DNA of 45,511 nucleotides from Candidatus Pelagibacter sp. (GCA_028097645.1 JAOHEU010000004.1:1-45511); one strand, 5' to 3'; shown: positions 1-9,455, counted from the first letter of the stretch. A program made the numbers and translations. Notes: generated by a model not told the origin, from the letters alone.

Positions 1-498
1 GTTGCGTTAGACCCAAGAACTGTTGGTACACAAATGGATGACTCAATCATGCAAAAAAATTTAGCTGCACGAATTCTCATTAAGGACAAAAAATATCTTA
101 TATCAGTAAAATCTAAAGTATTAGATGGTAGAATTTTTTTAACAGGTGCAGTTGATAGACCTGAAGAAAAGTTATTATTAACAAAACTAGCTTGGGAGAT
201 AAAAGGCACAAGGTCAGTCCGTAATGATATTAAAATAAAAGAAGAATTTAATTTTAAGAGATCTGCAAAAGATATTTTAATAACATCACAATTTAGAACA
301 GCTATTATTTTAAATAAAAATATTAAGGCAACTAATTATCAAATAGATACTTATAAGAAAAAAATTTATGTTTATGGAATTGCTTTAACTGCTGAAGAAA
401 AAGATTTAGTAATCAGTGAAGCTAAAGAAATATTGGATGTCGAAGATGTTATCGCAAGTATTATTCTTGTAGAAGATCTGAGAATTCAAAAACAATAA
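1..498 (+). CDS. BON-domain (OsmY-like) protein, 5' partial
   Basis: The frame is open from base 1 (reading V-A-L-D-P-R-T-V-G-T-Q before the first Met at base 34), so the gene enters from outside the window and its N-terminus, probably a signal peptide, is missing. The visible 165 residues hold two BON-type repeats: one around LDGRIFLTGAVDRPEEK and one around KKIYVYGIALTAEEKDL, each followed by a stretch ending in an acidic 'V.NDI' or 'VEDVIA' turn. BON proteins are exported, bind membranes or lipid and are often stress linked. The gene runs tail to tail into maeB, with the two stop codons abutting. Family assignment is good; the specific role is unknown. Confidence 0.8.
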   Translation, partial: VALDPRTVGTQMDDSIMQKNLAARILIKDKKYLISVKSKVLDGRIFLTGAVDRPEEKLLLTKLAWEIKGTRSVRNDIKIKEEFNFKRSAKDILITSQFRTAIILNKNIKATNYQIDTYKKKIYVYGIALTAEEKDLVISEAKEILDVEDVIASIILVEDLRIQKQ

Positions 499-2784
499 TT
501 ATTTTTTATAATCAATTACATCTGCAGAATAGGCAGCAATAGAGGCTAAATTAATAAGTTCTGATGTAGAGGATCTTAGAGGAGCTATCTCTATGGGCAA
601 CCCAAGCCCAATTAATAATGGACCAATAACCTTAGTATCTCCTAATATTTTCATCATTTTATAAGATATAGCAGCACTATGTTGACCAGGCATAACTAAA
701 ATATTTGCCTTACCAACAATTTTTGAAAAGGGATAAAGTTCTTCATATTCAGGATTTAGAGCAACATCTGGCTGCATATCTCCATCAAATTCAAAATCTA
801 CTTTTCTTTCTTTTAATATATCTACTGCATTTCTGATATGTTTTGTTCTACTTGTAAGAGGCTGGCCAAATGTAGAGTGAGAAACAAATGCTACCTTGGG
901 ATCAAAACCAAATAATCTTACTACTCTAGCTGTTGAAATTGCTATTTCAGCCATTTGTTCTGATGTTGGATATTCGTGAACACTGGTATCACCAACAAAA
1001 ATAGTTTTACCTTTGTGGACAACCATATTGAGACCAAACATGATCTCACCGTCTCTAACATCAACTACTTGTTTTATTTTATCTAAAGAAGCACCAAACC
1101 GTCTTGTGTTTCCTGTGACAGCACCATCTGCATCACCACAGGCAACCATACTAGTAGCCCATATCACTCTATCGTTTCTTACAAGTCTATCACAATCTCT
1201 TTCTAGTAATCCTTGTTCTCTTTGTAATTTTTTAAATAAATGTTTTACATATTTTTTTCTTTTTTCTTCATCTTTTGAGTTTACTATTTCAATATCAAAA
1301 TTTTCACTGTAACCAATATTTTTAATTTGTTCTTTTATTTTTTCTTCTTTTCCTACGAGAATTGGTATACCTAATTTAGAATTTTTAAATGCTATTGCAG
1401 CTTTAAGTGTGTTTTCATCTTCACCATCTGCAAATACTACTCTTTTTTGATTCTTTTTAATGTAAGAATTTATTCCTTGCATAATAGTTACAGTTGGATC
1501 TAATCTTTGCCTAAGTTGATCTTTGTATATCTCAAAGTCATTAATATTTTTTCTTGCGACTCCACTATCCATTGCAGCTTTTGCTACAGCGGCTGGAATA
1601 ATACTTATTAATCTTGGATCAAATGTTGAAGGAATAATATATTCTTTACCATAATGTGGTCTTTCACCTCCCATAGCAGCTACAACCTCGTCTGGAACAT
1701 CTTCTCTTGCAAGTTTTGCAATTGCTTGTGCGGCAGCAACTTTCATTTCTTCATTTATTGTTTTTGACCTAACATCAAGAGCGCCTCGAAAAATATAGGG
1801 AAAACCAATTAAGTTATTCACTTGATTTGGATAATCTGATCTTCCAGTTGCAACTATTGCATCATCTCTAACTTCGTTTATTTCTTCAGGGGTAATTTCT
1901 GGATCAGGATTTGCACAAGCAAAAATTATGGGATTTTTTGCCATCTTTTTTACAAATTCTTTTTTAAGAGCACCCTTAGCTGATAAACCAAGAAAAACAT
2001 CCGCGCCATTTATTGCATCTTCAAGAGTCCGTAAATCAGTTTCAATTGCATACCTTGATTTCCATTGATCTATTCCATCAGGTCTTCCTTTGTAAATCAC
2101 ACCTTTTCTGTCCAACATAATAATATTCTCATTTGGGACACCTGAATTTTTAAACAACTCTGTACAAGCTTGAGCAGACGCACCAGCTCCATTAACAACT
2201 ACTTTAATTTCTTCCATTGATTTACCACTTATGTCCAATGCGTTTATTAGTGCTGCAGTTGTAATAATAGCTGTCCCATGCTGATCATCGTGAAAGACAG
2301 GTATATCTAAAATTTCTTTTAATTTTTGCTCTATTATAAAGCAGTCGGGGGCAGCTATGTCTTCTAAATTTATTCCTCCAAAACTGGGAGCAAAGTTTTT
2401 AATTGATTTAACAATTTCATCTGCATCAGAACAATCTATCTCAAGATCAATGGAGTCAATATCAGCAAATCTTTTAAAAAGTACCGCCTTACCTTCCATT
2501 ACAGGTTTTGACGCAAGTGCCCCTAAATTACCCATTCCCAATATTGCAGATCCATTACTTATAACAGCTACTAAATTCCCTTTACTTGTATAATCGTATG
2601 CAGTCTCTGGATTTTCACTAATCATTCTTACAGGAGCCGCAACACCAGGAGAATATGCCAAAGCAAGATCTCTCTTAGTGGTCATGTTTTTTGATGAAAT
2701 GATCTCAATCTTTCCAGGTTTTTTATCTTTATGAAAATCTAGAGCCTCTTTATCTGTGTAGTGATCAATGTTAGTTTTTTTCAT
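499..2784 (-). CDS. maeB: NADP-dependent malic enzyme with C-terminal phosphotransacetylase-like domain
   Basis: Oxidatively decarboxylates malate to pyruvate, yielding NADPH, in the cytoplasm. The 761-residue protein has the two-part architecture of MaeB. Residues 1 to about 430 are the malic enzyme, with YSPGVAAPV near the N-terminus, the DDQHGTA metal/substrate motif and a Rossmann motif VNGAGASAQA. The rest is a phosphate acetyltransferase-like domain that in this family is generally regulatory (acetyl-CoA sensing) rather than catalytic. Length fits the family. Its stop codon abuts the BON gene's stop, and it is divergent from murJ across a 50-bp spacer. Assignment is secure. Confidence 0.95.
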   Translation of the reverse strand: MKKTNIDHYTDKEALDFHKDKKPGKIEIISSKNMTTKRDLALAYSPGVAAPVRMISENPETAYDYTSKGNLVAVISNGSAILGMGNLGALASKPVMEGKAVLFKRFADIDSIDLEIDCSDADEIVKSIKNFAPSFGGINLEDIAAPDCFIIEQKLKEILDIPVFHDDQHGTAIITTAALINALDISGKSMEEIKVVVNGAGASAQACTELFKNSGVPNENIIMLDRKGVIYKGRPDGIDQWKSRYAIETDLRTLEDAINGADVFLGLSAKGALKKEFVKKMAKNPIIFACANPDPEITPEEINEVRDDAIVATGRSDYPNQVNNLIGFPYIFRGALDVRSKTINEEMKVAAAQAIAKLAREDVPDEVVAAMGGERPHYGKEYIIPSTFDPRLISIIPAAVAKAAMDSGVARKNINDFEIYKDQLRQRLDPTVTIMQGINSYIKKNQKRVVFADGEDENTLKAAIAFKNSKLGIPILVGKEEKIKEQIKNIGYSENFDIEIVNSKDEEKRKKYVKHLFKKLQREQGLLERDCDRLVRNDRVIWATSMVACGDADGAVTGNTRRFGASLDKIKQVVDVRDGEIMFGLNMVVHKGKTIFVGDTSVHEYPTSEQMAEIAISTARVVRLFGFDPKVAFVSHSTFGQPLTSRTKHIRNAVDILKERKVDFEFDGDMQPDVALNPEYEELYPFSKIVGKANILVMPGQHSAAISYKMMKILGDTKVIGPLLIGLGLPIEIAPLRSSTSELINLASIAAYSADVIDYKK

Positions 2785-2834
2785 TTTTGATAATTAGGTA
2801 TACAATTAGGGTAAAATTAAGACTAATATGATTT

Positions 2835-4364
2835 ATGAACATAGTTAAGTCAACAGGCACATTTGGTTTTTTTACAATAATAAGCAGATTGCTTGGTTAC
2901 TTAAGAGATATTCTAATAGCAATTTTCCTTGGTACGGGAATGTTGGCTGATGCTTTCTTTGTAGCGTTTAGAATTCCAAATACATTTAGAAGATTGTTTG
3001 CCGAAGGTACTTTTAATGCAGCGTTCGTTCCAAGTTATTCATCAGAAATAATTAAGGGAAAAAAACAATCAAATATATTTGCTAATGATGTTTTTAATCT
3101 ATTATTTCTGGGATTATTATTTTTGACAATTGTAATTGAGATTTTTATGCCAGCATTTGTTTCAATTATTGCCCCAGGATTTGTAGGTGATTTTGAAAAA
3201 ATGGAGTTAGCAACAAATTTAACCAGGATTACATTTCCTTTCTTATTTTTTATTTGTTTAGCATCATTTTTTTCTGCAATTCTAAATTCACATAATAAGT
3301 TTGCAGCTGCAGCTGCAACCCCAATAATTTTAAATATTGTTTTAATTTTGATATTAATTTTTTCTAAATCTTTGGGAGATCAATTAGTTTACTATTTATC
3401 TTATGGAGTGTCTTTAGCTGGTTTTTTACAGCTAATATTTTTATATAAATATGTATCAAAATATTACTCACTTAAGTTTAACTTTAAATTAAAAGTAAGT
3501 GATAAAGTTAAGTTTTTTTTTAAGAAACTTTTACCAAGTATTTTTTCTTCTGGAGTTACTCAAATTAATATTTTAATCGGGACAATAATTGCATCATTTC
3601 AAGCAAGTGCAGTTTCTTATTTATATTATGCGGATAGAATTTATCAAATTAACTTAGCTATAGCTGGTATTGCAATTGGAGTTGTTATACTTCCACAACT
3701 TTCAAAACATATCCAATCTAAAAAAAAGAATAAGATTTTACTTATACAAAACAAGGCTCTTGAATTAAGTTTATTTTTGAGTCTGCCAGCAACTATTGCT
3801 TTAATTATTGGATCAGAACAAATTATTTCAGCTTTATTTGGATATGGGTCTTTTAATGAAAATTCAGTGAATAACTCAAGTCTAGCTTTGTATTATTTTG
3901 CATTAGGACTGCCCGCTTTTGCTTTAATAAAAGTTTTTTCAAGTTTTTTCTTTGCAAATAATGATACCAAAACTCCATTTTATATTTCTTTGATTTCTGT
4001 ATTACTTAATATTTTTATTAGTATTTATTATTTTAGCGAAGTTGGATTTATAATAATTCCAATAGCAACCTCTATCTCTTCATGGTTTAATTCAATGTTG
4101 TTATTTGTTTTTTTAAAAAAACAAAAATTATTTTATTTTAATCAAATATTTTTTATCAAATTTATTAAAATAGTTTTTGCTTCAATTCTAATGGGTTTAT
4201 TTTTTAATTTTTTATTAAATTTTTTTCAAAATGAACTAGCATTTAATCAATCAATCAAATCTTTATACTTGGTTTTATCTGCAATATTAGGATTATTATT
4301 TTATTTAATTGTGTGTTATTTCATCAAAGCTTTTCAAATGAATGATATTAAATTAAGGTATTAA
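2835..4364 (+). CDS. murJ: Lipid II flippase MurJ
   Basis: Flips lipid-linked peptidoglycan precursor across the inner membrane. The 509-residue protein is hydrophobic throughout, with roughly 14 membrane segments. It starts with the typical MurJ/MviN opening (STGTFGFFTIISRLLGYLRDI) and carries the family stretches DAFFVAFRIPN and RRLFAEGTFNAAFVP. The start is the first in-frame ATG; an ATG 7 bp upstream is in another frame and stops after six codons. It is followed 3 bp later by trpS, so the two are probably co-transcribed. Assignment is secure. Confidence 0.95.
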   Translation: MNIVKSTGTFGFFTIISRLLGYLRDILIAIFLGTGMLADAFFVAFRIPNTFRRLFAEGTFNAAFVPSYSSEIIKGKKQSNIFANDVFNLLFLGLLFLTIVIEIFMPAFVSIIAPGFVGDFEKMELATNLTRITFPFLFFICLASFFSAILNSHNKFAAAAATPIILNIVLILILIFSKSLGDQLVYYLSYGVSLAGFLQLIFLYKYVSKYYSLKFNFKLKVSDKVKFFFKKLLPSIFSSGVTQINILIGTIIASFQASAVSYLYYADRIYQINLAIAGIAIGVVILPQLSKHIQSKKKNKILLIQNKALELSLFLSLPATIALIIGSEQIISALFGYGSFNENSVNNSSLALYYFALGLPAFALIKVFSSFFFANNDTKTPFYISLISVLLNIFISIYYFSEVGFIIIPIATSISSWFNSMLLFVFLKKQKLFYFNQIFFIKFIKIVFASILMGLFFNFLLNFFQNELAFNQSIKSLYLVLSAILGLLFYLIVCYFIKAFQMNDIKLRY

Positions 4365-4367
4365 TCT

Positions 4368-5369
4368 ATGAGTAAAAAAATATTTTCTGGTGTTCAGCCT
4401 ACAGGCAATCTCCATCTAGGAAATTATTTAGGAGCCATAAAAAATTTTGTGGACTTAAATAATGATACCGAAAATGAGTGTATATTTTGTGTTGTAGATT
4501 TACATGCTATCACTGTCAAACAAGATCCTAAGGAGTTAAGGAGCAATATTCAAGAAACAGTAGCCACATTTATTGCTAGTGGGATAGATCCCAAAAAAAG
4601 TATAATTTTTAATCAATCAAAGGTGCCAGCTCATGCTGAAGGAGCATGGATACTGAGTTGTGTTGCTAGAATGGGGTGGCTAAATAGAATGACCCAATTT
4701 AAGGAAAAAGCAGGAAAAGATAAAGAAAAAGCAAGTGTTGGTCTTTATTCTTACCCAGTTCTTATGGCAGCAGACATTCTTCTTTATGATGCAACCCATG
4801 TTCCTGTGGGAGATGATCAAAAACAACATTTAGAGCTATGCAGAGACATTGCTCAAAAGTTTAATACTGATTTTGAAATTGAAAATTTTTTACAGGTTCC
4901 AGAGCCTTTAATCCAAAAAGAATTTTCAAGAATTATGAGCCTTAAAGATGGTTCAAAGAAAATGAGTAAATCAGAATTGTCAGATTTAAGTAGAATAAAT
5001 TTAACTGATGATAAGGATCTGATTATAAATAAAATTAAAAAAGCAAAAACAGATCCATTACCAATGCCTAATACACCAAAAGAACTTGATGAAAGATTAG
5101 AAGCAAAAAATCTTTTAGGTATATATTCAAGCCTAACAAACTCTACTTTACAAAAAAGTGTAGAAAATTTTGCAGGTAAAAATTTCTCAGAATTTAAACA
5201 AAAATTATCCGAAGCTCTCGTTGATAAGATTCAACCTATTTCAGCAGAGATCAAAAAATTATTAGATGACAAATCATATTTGGACAATACTCTTCTAGAA
5301 GGAGTTGAAAGAGCCAATACAATAGCCTCAAAAAAGATCAAAAGAATTAAAGAAATAGTAGGTTTTTAG
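4368..5369 (+). CDS. trpS: Tryptophanyl-tRNA synthetase
   Basis: Charges tRNA-Trp with tryptophan. Class I synthetase signatures are plain: the HIGH-equivalent HLGN at residues 16-19 after SGVQPTGN, and KMSKS at residues 198-202. The stretch [19 protein letters not shown] is characteristic of bacterial TrpS. The 333-residue length is normal. It sits 3 bp after murJ, an arrangement that is common in alphaproteobacteria. Confidence 0.97.
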   Translation: MSKKIFSGVQPTGNLHLGNYLGAIKNFVDLNNDTENECIFCVVDLHAITVKQDPKELRSNIQETVATFIASGIDPKKSIIFNQSKVPAHAEGAWILSCVARMGWLNRMTQFKEKAGKDKEKASVGLYSYPVLMAADILLYDATHVPVGDDQKQHLELCRDIAQKFNTDFEIENFLQVPEPLIQKEFSRIMSLKDGSKKMSKSELSDLSRINLTDDKDLIINKIKKAKTDPLPMPNTPKELDERLEAKNLLGIYSSLTNSTLQKSVENFAGKNFSEFKQKLSEALVDKIQPISAEIKKLLDDKSYLDNTLLEGVERANTIASKKIKRIKEIVGF

Positions 5370-5421
5370 ATAAAATTTATTAACAAGTTTTAATTTTTTA
5401 AATATTCACTATATATAATTC

Positions 5422-5961
5422 ATGTTCGTTCAAACAGAAGTAACACCAAACCCTAATTCACTTAAGTTTCTACCTGGAAAAAAAGTGTCTAATAGTGGAC
5501 CATATGAAATTACCAATAAAGATGAAACCCAAAATGCATTAGTTAGAAATTTATTATCTATAAATGGAGTAGAAGGAATTTTTTTAGGAGAAGATTTTAT
5601 TTCCATCAATAAAAAGGAAATAATAAAATGGGATGAAATAAAACATATAGTAATTTCATTTATTAATGATTTTTATTCTGAAGGAAATGAATTTGTTATA
5701 GATGAAAGTTTAGAAGAGCAAAATTTAAATCTAGATGATCTTGAGCAAAAAATAGTTAAAATTTTAGATGAAAAAATAAGACCAGCAGTAGCTAGAGATG
5801 GTGGGGACATTAAATTTAAAGAATTTAAAGATGGAGTAGTTAAAGTTCAATTACAAGGAAGTTGCTCTGGATGTCCAAGTTCTACAATGACATTAAAGCA
5901 AGGAGTTCAAAACCTTTTATGTCATTATTTACCTGAAGTAAAAGAAGTTGTTGCAATTTAG
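5422..5961 (+). CDS. Nfu-type iron-sulfur cluster carrier protein
   Basis: Delivers Fe-S clusters to target enzymes. Residues 1 to about 90 form the Nfu N-terminal domain, starting FVQTEVTPNPNSLKFLPG. Residues about 100-179 form the NifU-like C-terminal domain with the cluster-binding CxxC at C148 and C151 (GSCSGCPSS). Length (179 residues) matches Nfu1/NfuA-type alphaproteobacterial proteins. The AT-rich 52-bp spacer before the ATG shows no Shine-Dalgarno sequence. The next gene begins 4 bp after its stop. Confidence 0.93.
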   Translation: MFVQTEVTPNPNSLKFLPGKKVSNSGPYEITNKDETQNALVRNLLSINGVEGIFLGEDFISINKKEIIKWDEIKHIVISFINDFYSEGNEFVIDESLEEQNLNLDDLEQKIVKILDEKIRPAVARDGGDIKFKEFKDGVVKVQLQGSCSGCPSSTMTLKQGVQNLLCHYLPEVKEVVAI

Positions 5962-5965
5962 AAAT

Positions 5966-7021
5966 ATGAAAAATAATCAAGATTTATTTGAAAAAAGAAG
6001 TAAAAATAATTTATTAAAAATTTTTTTAAGTAGTTTTTTAACAATTTCTTTTTTCTATATCGCTCCAATATTTATTAATTTTGCTGATAAAAATTTTTAT
6101 ACAAAAGAGTATACAAATAATTCTAAAAAGATTTTGGCTTATACACTTAATAAAGAAGATAAAAATAAAAAAGAAAATGAAATTTTAAATGAAGAAGAAG
6201 TTCTAGTTGATATCTACAGCTTAAATAATAGTGAGACGGAGGCAGTTTATTTAAGTGCAGCTTCAATAAATAAATTATTTAAAGAAACTGATTACAATCT
6301 TAATGACGTAAGACAAAAGAAATTAGTTAAACCAGTTGCACTAACATTGTTGCCTACCGAATTAAAGATGATTAAAAATAGTAAGAAAAGGAAAGAATTC
6401 TTTATACAAATTGTTTTGCCTTTAATTATAAAAGAAAACAACATTATTAAAAAAGATAGAAGAATACTTTTTAATATTATTAACAAAAGCAATAACACAA
6501 CTGTAGAATTAAATTGGCTCGAAAAAAAATATAAACAATACGGTGTAAAATCTAAAGATTTATCAACATTAAAAATAAGAATGGATGAAATACCAGTGTC
6601 TCTAGCAATTGCTCAAGCAGCAAAAGAAACAGGCTGGGGAACTTCTAGATTTGCTCAAGAGGGTAATGCTTTATTTGGACAATGGACTTGGTCTGGAGAA
6701 GGTCTAAAACCAAAAGAGGCAGAAGAGGGAGCAGATCATAAAGTTATGAAATTCAACATTCTACAAGCATCTGTGAGAGCCTACCAAAGAAATTTAAACA
6801 CTCATCCAACTTATAAAGATTTAAGAAAAGCTAGGGCGGAATTTAGAGACTCTAATAAACCTCTAGATAGTTTAGAACTTTCTAATTATCTAAATAAATA
6901 CGCGGAAACAGGAAATCAATATGTTGAAGTTTTGCAGCAAATAATAAAACAAAATAAACTTAAAGATTTTGATGATGCTAAATTATTACCTTCAAGTTCT
7001 GATTTAGAGAGTCTTATTTAA
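5966..7021 (+). CDS. Bax-like glucosaminidase-domain cell-wall hydrolase
   Basis: Predicted to cut glycan strands of peptidoglycan. A hydrophobic segment near residues 18-40 (after a basic, Asn-rich start) looks like an uncleaved signal anchor, which would place the enzyme in the periplasm. The C-terminal half holds the glucosaminidase fold, with SLAIAQAAKETGWGTSRFA (E221 being the expected catalytic Glu) and NALFGQWTW. I chose the ATG at 5966 over an upstream in-frame TTG (5948) that would overlap the Nfu gene; this gives 351 residues. It converges on the deacetylase gene with a 4-base stop overlap (TTAA). Confidence 0.85.
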   Translation: MKNNQDLFEKRSKNNLLKIFLSSFLTISFFYIAPIFINFADKNFYTKEYTNNSKKILAYTLNKEDKNKKENEILNEEEVLVDIYSLNNSETEAVYLSAASINKLFKETDYNLNDVRQKKLVKPVALTLLPTELKMIKNSKKRKEFFIQIVLPLIIKENNIIKKDRRILFNIINKSNNTTVELNWLEKKYKQYGVKSKDLSTLKIRMDEIPVSLAIAQAAKETGWGTSRFAQEGNALFGQWTWSGEGLKPKEAEEGADHKVMKFNILQASVRAYQRNLNTHPTYKDLRKARAEFRDSNKPLDSLELSNYLNKYAETGNQYVEVLQQIIKQNKLKDFDDAKLLPSSSDLESLI

Positions 7022-8079
7022 TTTTTCTCAATAGGAAATTGAACACCAAACCATCGCCATTTTCCATTGTCATTTAATGAACAATTAATTCTACCTCTTC
7101 TTGGAACGAATGGGCCTCTAAAATCTATTGTTAATGTATTATCGTTTAAAGTTGTATTAGATCTTTTCCAAATATCCAATTCATTCGAATAACAATTGAT
7201 ATTATTTAAATTAGTTTGTTCACTAAAAAACTTAACTTGAAAATTAGGAGGATTATTTTCTAGAGATAATTTTTTTTCTAGAGGAAGTAATTTTTCATAT
7301 TCTAGTGGAAATGAATTAATAATAGAATTAAATCTTTTTAACTCTCCATAATTTTCATTAATTGGAAATCTAGGTAGTTCAAATTTATCTTTATTTAAAT
7401 CAATCACACCCGAGTGTTGGCCAAAAGCAAAATCAAAATTTTGAGAAATATAATCTCTCATGAATTTTGAATATTCGCCAAAAGGATAAGAAAATAAATT
7501 TGGTATGTATCCTAAATTTTTTAAGAATATTTCATTTGCTTTTTCTATATCTGAGATAAAAAAATTATCATCTTTGTCAATAAGATACCCATGGGAATGC
7601 GAGTGGTGACCTATTATAGCGAATTCTTCAGCCTCAACTTCTTTAATTTGTTGCCAAGTCATATATCCTCTTTTTCCAACAGGCTCTGTTGAAACAAACA
7701 AAATAAAAGGAATCTTATTTTGTTTTAAAAATGGCCACGCCTCAAGATAGAAAGATAAAAAAGCATCGTCAATCGTTATAAGAATTTCTTTATTTATTTT
7801 TGGTGAACTAAAATTTTCCTCAAAATTTTTTGGATTAGAAAAAGTATAATTTGAGTTTTTTATTATTTTCATCTGTTCTTTAAAAACATCCATTTGAACG
7901 TTGGTAGAGGGGTATTTATTTTCATTAAAACGATGATACATTAATGATAAAATACCTTCGTCCCCGGAATAGTGTTTGATATTATTTTCATCTGAAATAG
8001 AATTTGAGCTTAAAAACAGAATAAAAATGAACAAACTTATTATAGATGCTGCCAGTGAAAAAATTTTTCTAATGATCAT
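7018..8079 (-). CDS. Polysaccharide deacetylase family (NodB-like) protein
   Basis: Likely an exported deacetylase of cell-wall or surface polysaccharide. It opens with a hydrophobic signal sequence (MIIRKIFSLAASIISLFIF). NodB-homology motifs follow: TIDDAF (catalytic/metal Asp), HSHSHG (metal His pair) and SYPFGEYS. The last 100 residues are outside the NodB fold and end in a Trp-rich stretch (GKWRWFGVQFP) I do not recognise. The predicted ATG lies inside the divergent tsaB reading frame, giving a 53-bp head-to-head overlap. No later Met could serve as a start without losing the signal peptide; a TTG at codon 16 is a weak alternative. Confidence 0.82.
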   Translation of the reverse strand: MIIRKIFSLAASIISLFIFILFLSSNSISDENNIKHYSGDEGILSLMYHRFNENKYPSTNVQMDVFKEQMKIIKNSNYTFSNPKNFEENFSSPKINKEILITIDDAFLSFYLEAWPFLKQNKIPFILFVSTEPVGKRGYMTWQQIKEVEAEEFAIIGHHSHSHGYLIDKDDNFFISDIEKANEIFLKNLGYIPNLFSYPFGEYSKFMRDYISQNFDFAFGQHSGVIDLNKDKFELPRFPINENYGELKRFNSIINSFPLEYEKLLPLEKKLSLENNPPNFQVKFFSEQTNLNNINCYSNELDIWKRSNTTLNDNTLTIDFRGPFVPRRGRINCSLNDNGKWRWFGVQFPIEKN

Positions 8080-8413
8080 CTCTAATGGTAGTATTTATAA
8101 TATTACTCATGAGAATACTAAAATTAATTATGAAAAATTAACCGTAATTATTAATGATTTTCTCTCATCAAAAAATATTAAAATTGCTGATATTGGTGCG
8201 ATTTATATTAATCAAGGATCAGGTAGCTTTGCTGGTATAAGAAACTCAATGTCAGTTGTTAAAGCTTTTAATGTGGCAAAAAATATTGACTATTACTGTT
8301 ATAATTTAGACGATTTTAAAGATGAAAAAGACTTGAGGCATGAAAATATCCCTAATTTATGTAAAAAATACAAAATTAAAAAAAATTTGATTAATCCTAT
8401 TTATTTAAGTTAA
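8027..8413 (+). CDS. tsaB: TsaB-like tRNA t6A biosynthesis protein, short form
   Basis: TsaB is the ASKHA-fold scaffold partner of TsaD/TsaE in making threonylcarbamoyl-adenosine in tRNAs that read ANN codons. The start MNKLIIDAASEKIFLMI and the glycine motif NQGSGSFAGIRNSMSVVKAF match the N-terminal TsaB subdomain. At 128 residues it is only a little over half the usual 220-230: the C-terminal subdomain is missing and only about 35 residues follow the GxGSFxGxR region. No frameshifted remainder is visible, because the next gene starts 8 bp later. The gene's position before the Fur/Mur regulator is the usual alphaproteobacterial one, but rimI, which normally lies between them, is absent. Confidence 0.78.
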   Translation: MNKLIIDAASEKIFLMIISNGSIYNITHENTKINYEKLTVIINDFLSSKNIKIADIGAIYINQGSGSFAGIRNSMSVVKAFNVAKNIDYYCYNLDDFKDEKDLRHENIPNLCKKYKIKKNLINPIYLS

Positions 8414-8421
8414 AATTAATT

Positions 8422-8829
8422 ATGTCAGAAACTATTGAGGAAAAATGTTTATTAAAAGGTGTAAAATTAACTGATCAACGTAAAGTGATTGCACAAGTTA
8501 TGTCACAATCATCTGATCATCCTGATGTAGATGAATTGTATAATAGAGTTTCTAAAATTGACTCAAAGATAAGCATTGCAACCGTTTACAGAACTGTAAA
8601 ATTATTTGAAGAGTCAGGTATACTTGCTAAGCATGAGTTTAAAGGTGGCAAAGCAAGATATGAAGAATTAAACGAAGGTCATCATGATCATTTAATAGAT
8701 GTTAAGTCAGGTGAAATTATTGAATTTGTAGACGAAGAAATTGAAAAACTTCAAAAAAAAGTAGCGGAGAAATATGGCTATAAACTGGTAGACCATAAGT
8801 TAGAATTATATGGAGTTAAAAAAAAATAA
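8422..8829 (+). CDS. Fur-family metal regulator, Mur/Fur type
   Basis: DNA-binding metalloregulator of 135 residues. The winged helix lies in the first 85 residues, with recognition-helix region SIATVYRTVKLFEESGIL; the C-terminal dimerisation and metal domain contains GHHDHLIDVKSGEIIEF. There is no cysteine after residue 9, so the structural zinc CxxC of E. coli Fur is missing. That matches rhizobial Mur/Fur proteins (HHDHLID rather than HHDHLICLDC), where the regulator responds mainly to Mn or Fe. The locus upstream of miaB-phoH-ybeY-lnt is the standard alphaproteobacterial fur/mur position. Whether it senses Fe or Mn cannot be read from sequence. Confidence 0.88.
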   Translation: MSETIEEKCLLKGVKLTDQRKVIAQVMSQSSDHPDVDELYNRVSKIDSKISIATVYRTVKLFEESGILAKHEFKGGKARYEELNEGHHDHLIDVKSGEIIEFVDEEIEKLQKKVAEKYGYKLVDHKLELYGVKKK

Positions 8830-8831
8830 CT

Positions 8832-9455
8832 GTGAGAATCGAAACTATCAAACCATTTGGACCATCCATCGCGAAGATTACTATCCCGTCCGAAATTATA
8901 TCTGGAATGAATAAATATGTTGAGGAGGTTATTGAAGATGAAAAAAAATCAAATGATCTTAATTATGGTAATCAATTAGCAGGAAATGTTCAGCAAGAAT
9001 TTCTGTTGGATATAGAATTTATGAAAAAAATTAATTGGGGTGAATTTCTTGGAAAAGCATGTCAAGAATGGATTAATAAAGAACATAATATTTCTATAAA
9101 AAAATTTGATATAATTTCATCATGGATTGTTCGTCAATTCGAAAACGAGTATAATCCTATTCATTATCATGATGGCCATATCTCAGGAGTCGGTTATTTA
9201 AAAGTTCCAGATGATATGGGACAAACAATTCAAAAAAATAAAAGTGTGCAACATAATGGTAAATTAATATTGGTAGACGGATCCAAGAAATTTTTATGTA
9301 ACCCAACATATATAATAACTCCAAAGGTTGGAGATTTTTACCTTTTCCCAAGTTATATGATGCACACTGTTTACCCTTTTTCTAAAACTTTAGAGGAGAG
9401 AAGATCCGTTTCTTTTAATGCGAAAATCGATGATGACTCTGCAGCGCTTAGATAA
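8832..9455 (+). CDS. Putative 2-oxoglutarate/Fe(II)-dependent oxygenase
   Basis: 207 residues, starting at a GTG 2 bp after the regulator's stop. The double-stranded beta-helix signature is visible: NPIHYHDGHISGVGYL (HxD facial-triad residues), then GDFYLFPSYMMHTVYPF (distal His) and ERRSVSFNAKI (Arg for 2OG). This resembles the family of small putative 2OG-Fe(II) oxygenases common in marine bacteria and their phages. The substrate is unknown. Its 3' end overlaps the miaB frame by up to 38 bp. It interrupts the otherwise conserved regulator-miaB order, so it looks like an insertion into the operon. Confidence 0.75.
   Translation: MRIETIKPFGPSIAKITIPSEIISGMNKYVEEVIEDEKKSNDLNYGNQLAGNVQQEFLLDIEFMKKINWGEFLGKACQEWINKEHNISIKKFDIISSWIVRQFENEYNPIHYHDGHISGVGYLKVPDDMGQTIQKNKSVQHNGKLILVDGSKKFLCNPTYIITPKVGDFYLFPSYMMHTVYPFSKTLEERRSVSFNAKIDDDSAALR

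Noticed and set aside
5408..5421. TATAAT two bases before the Nfu gene start as its -10 box
   Set aside because: It would place the transcription start inside the coding sequence, and the N-terminus of the protein is clearly conserved.
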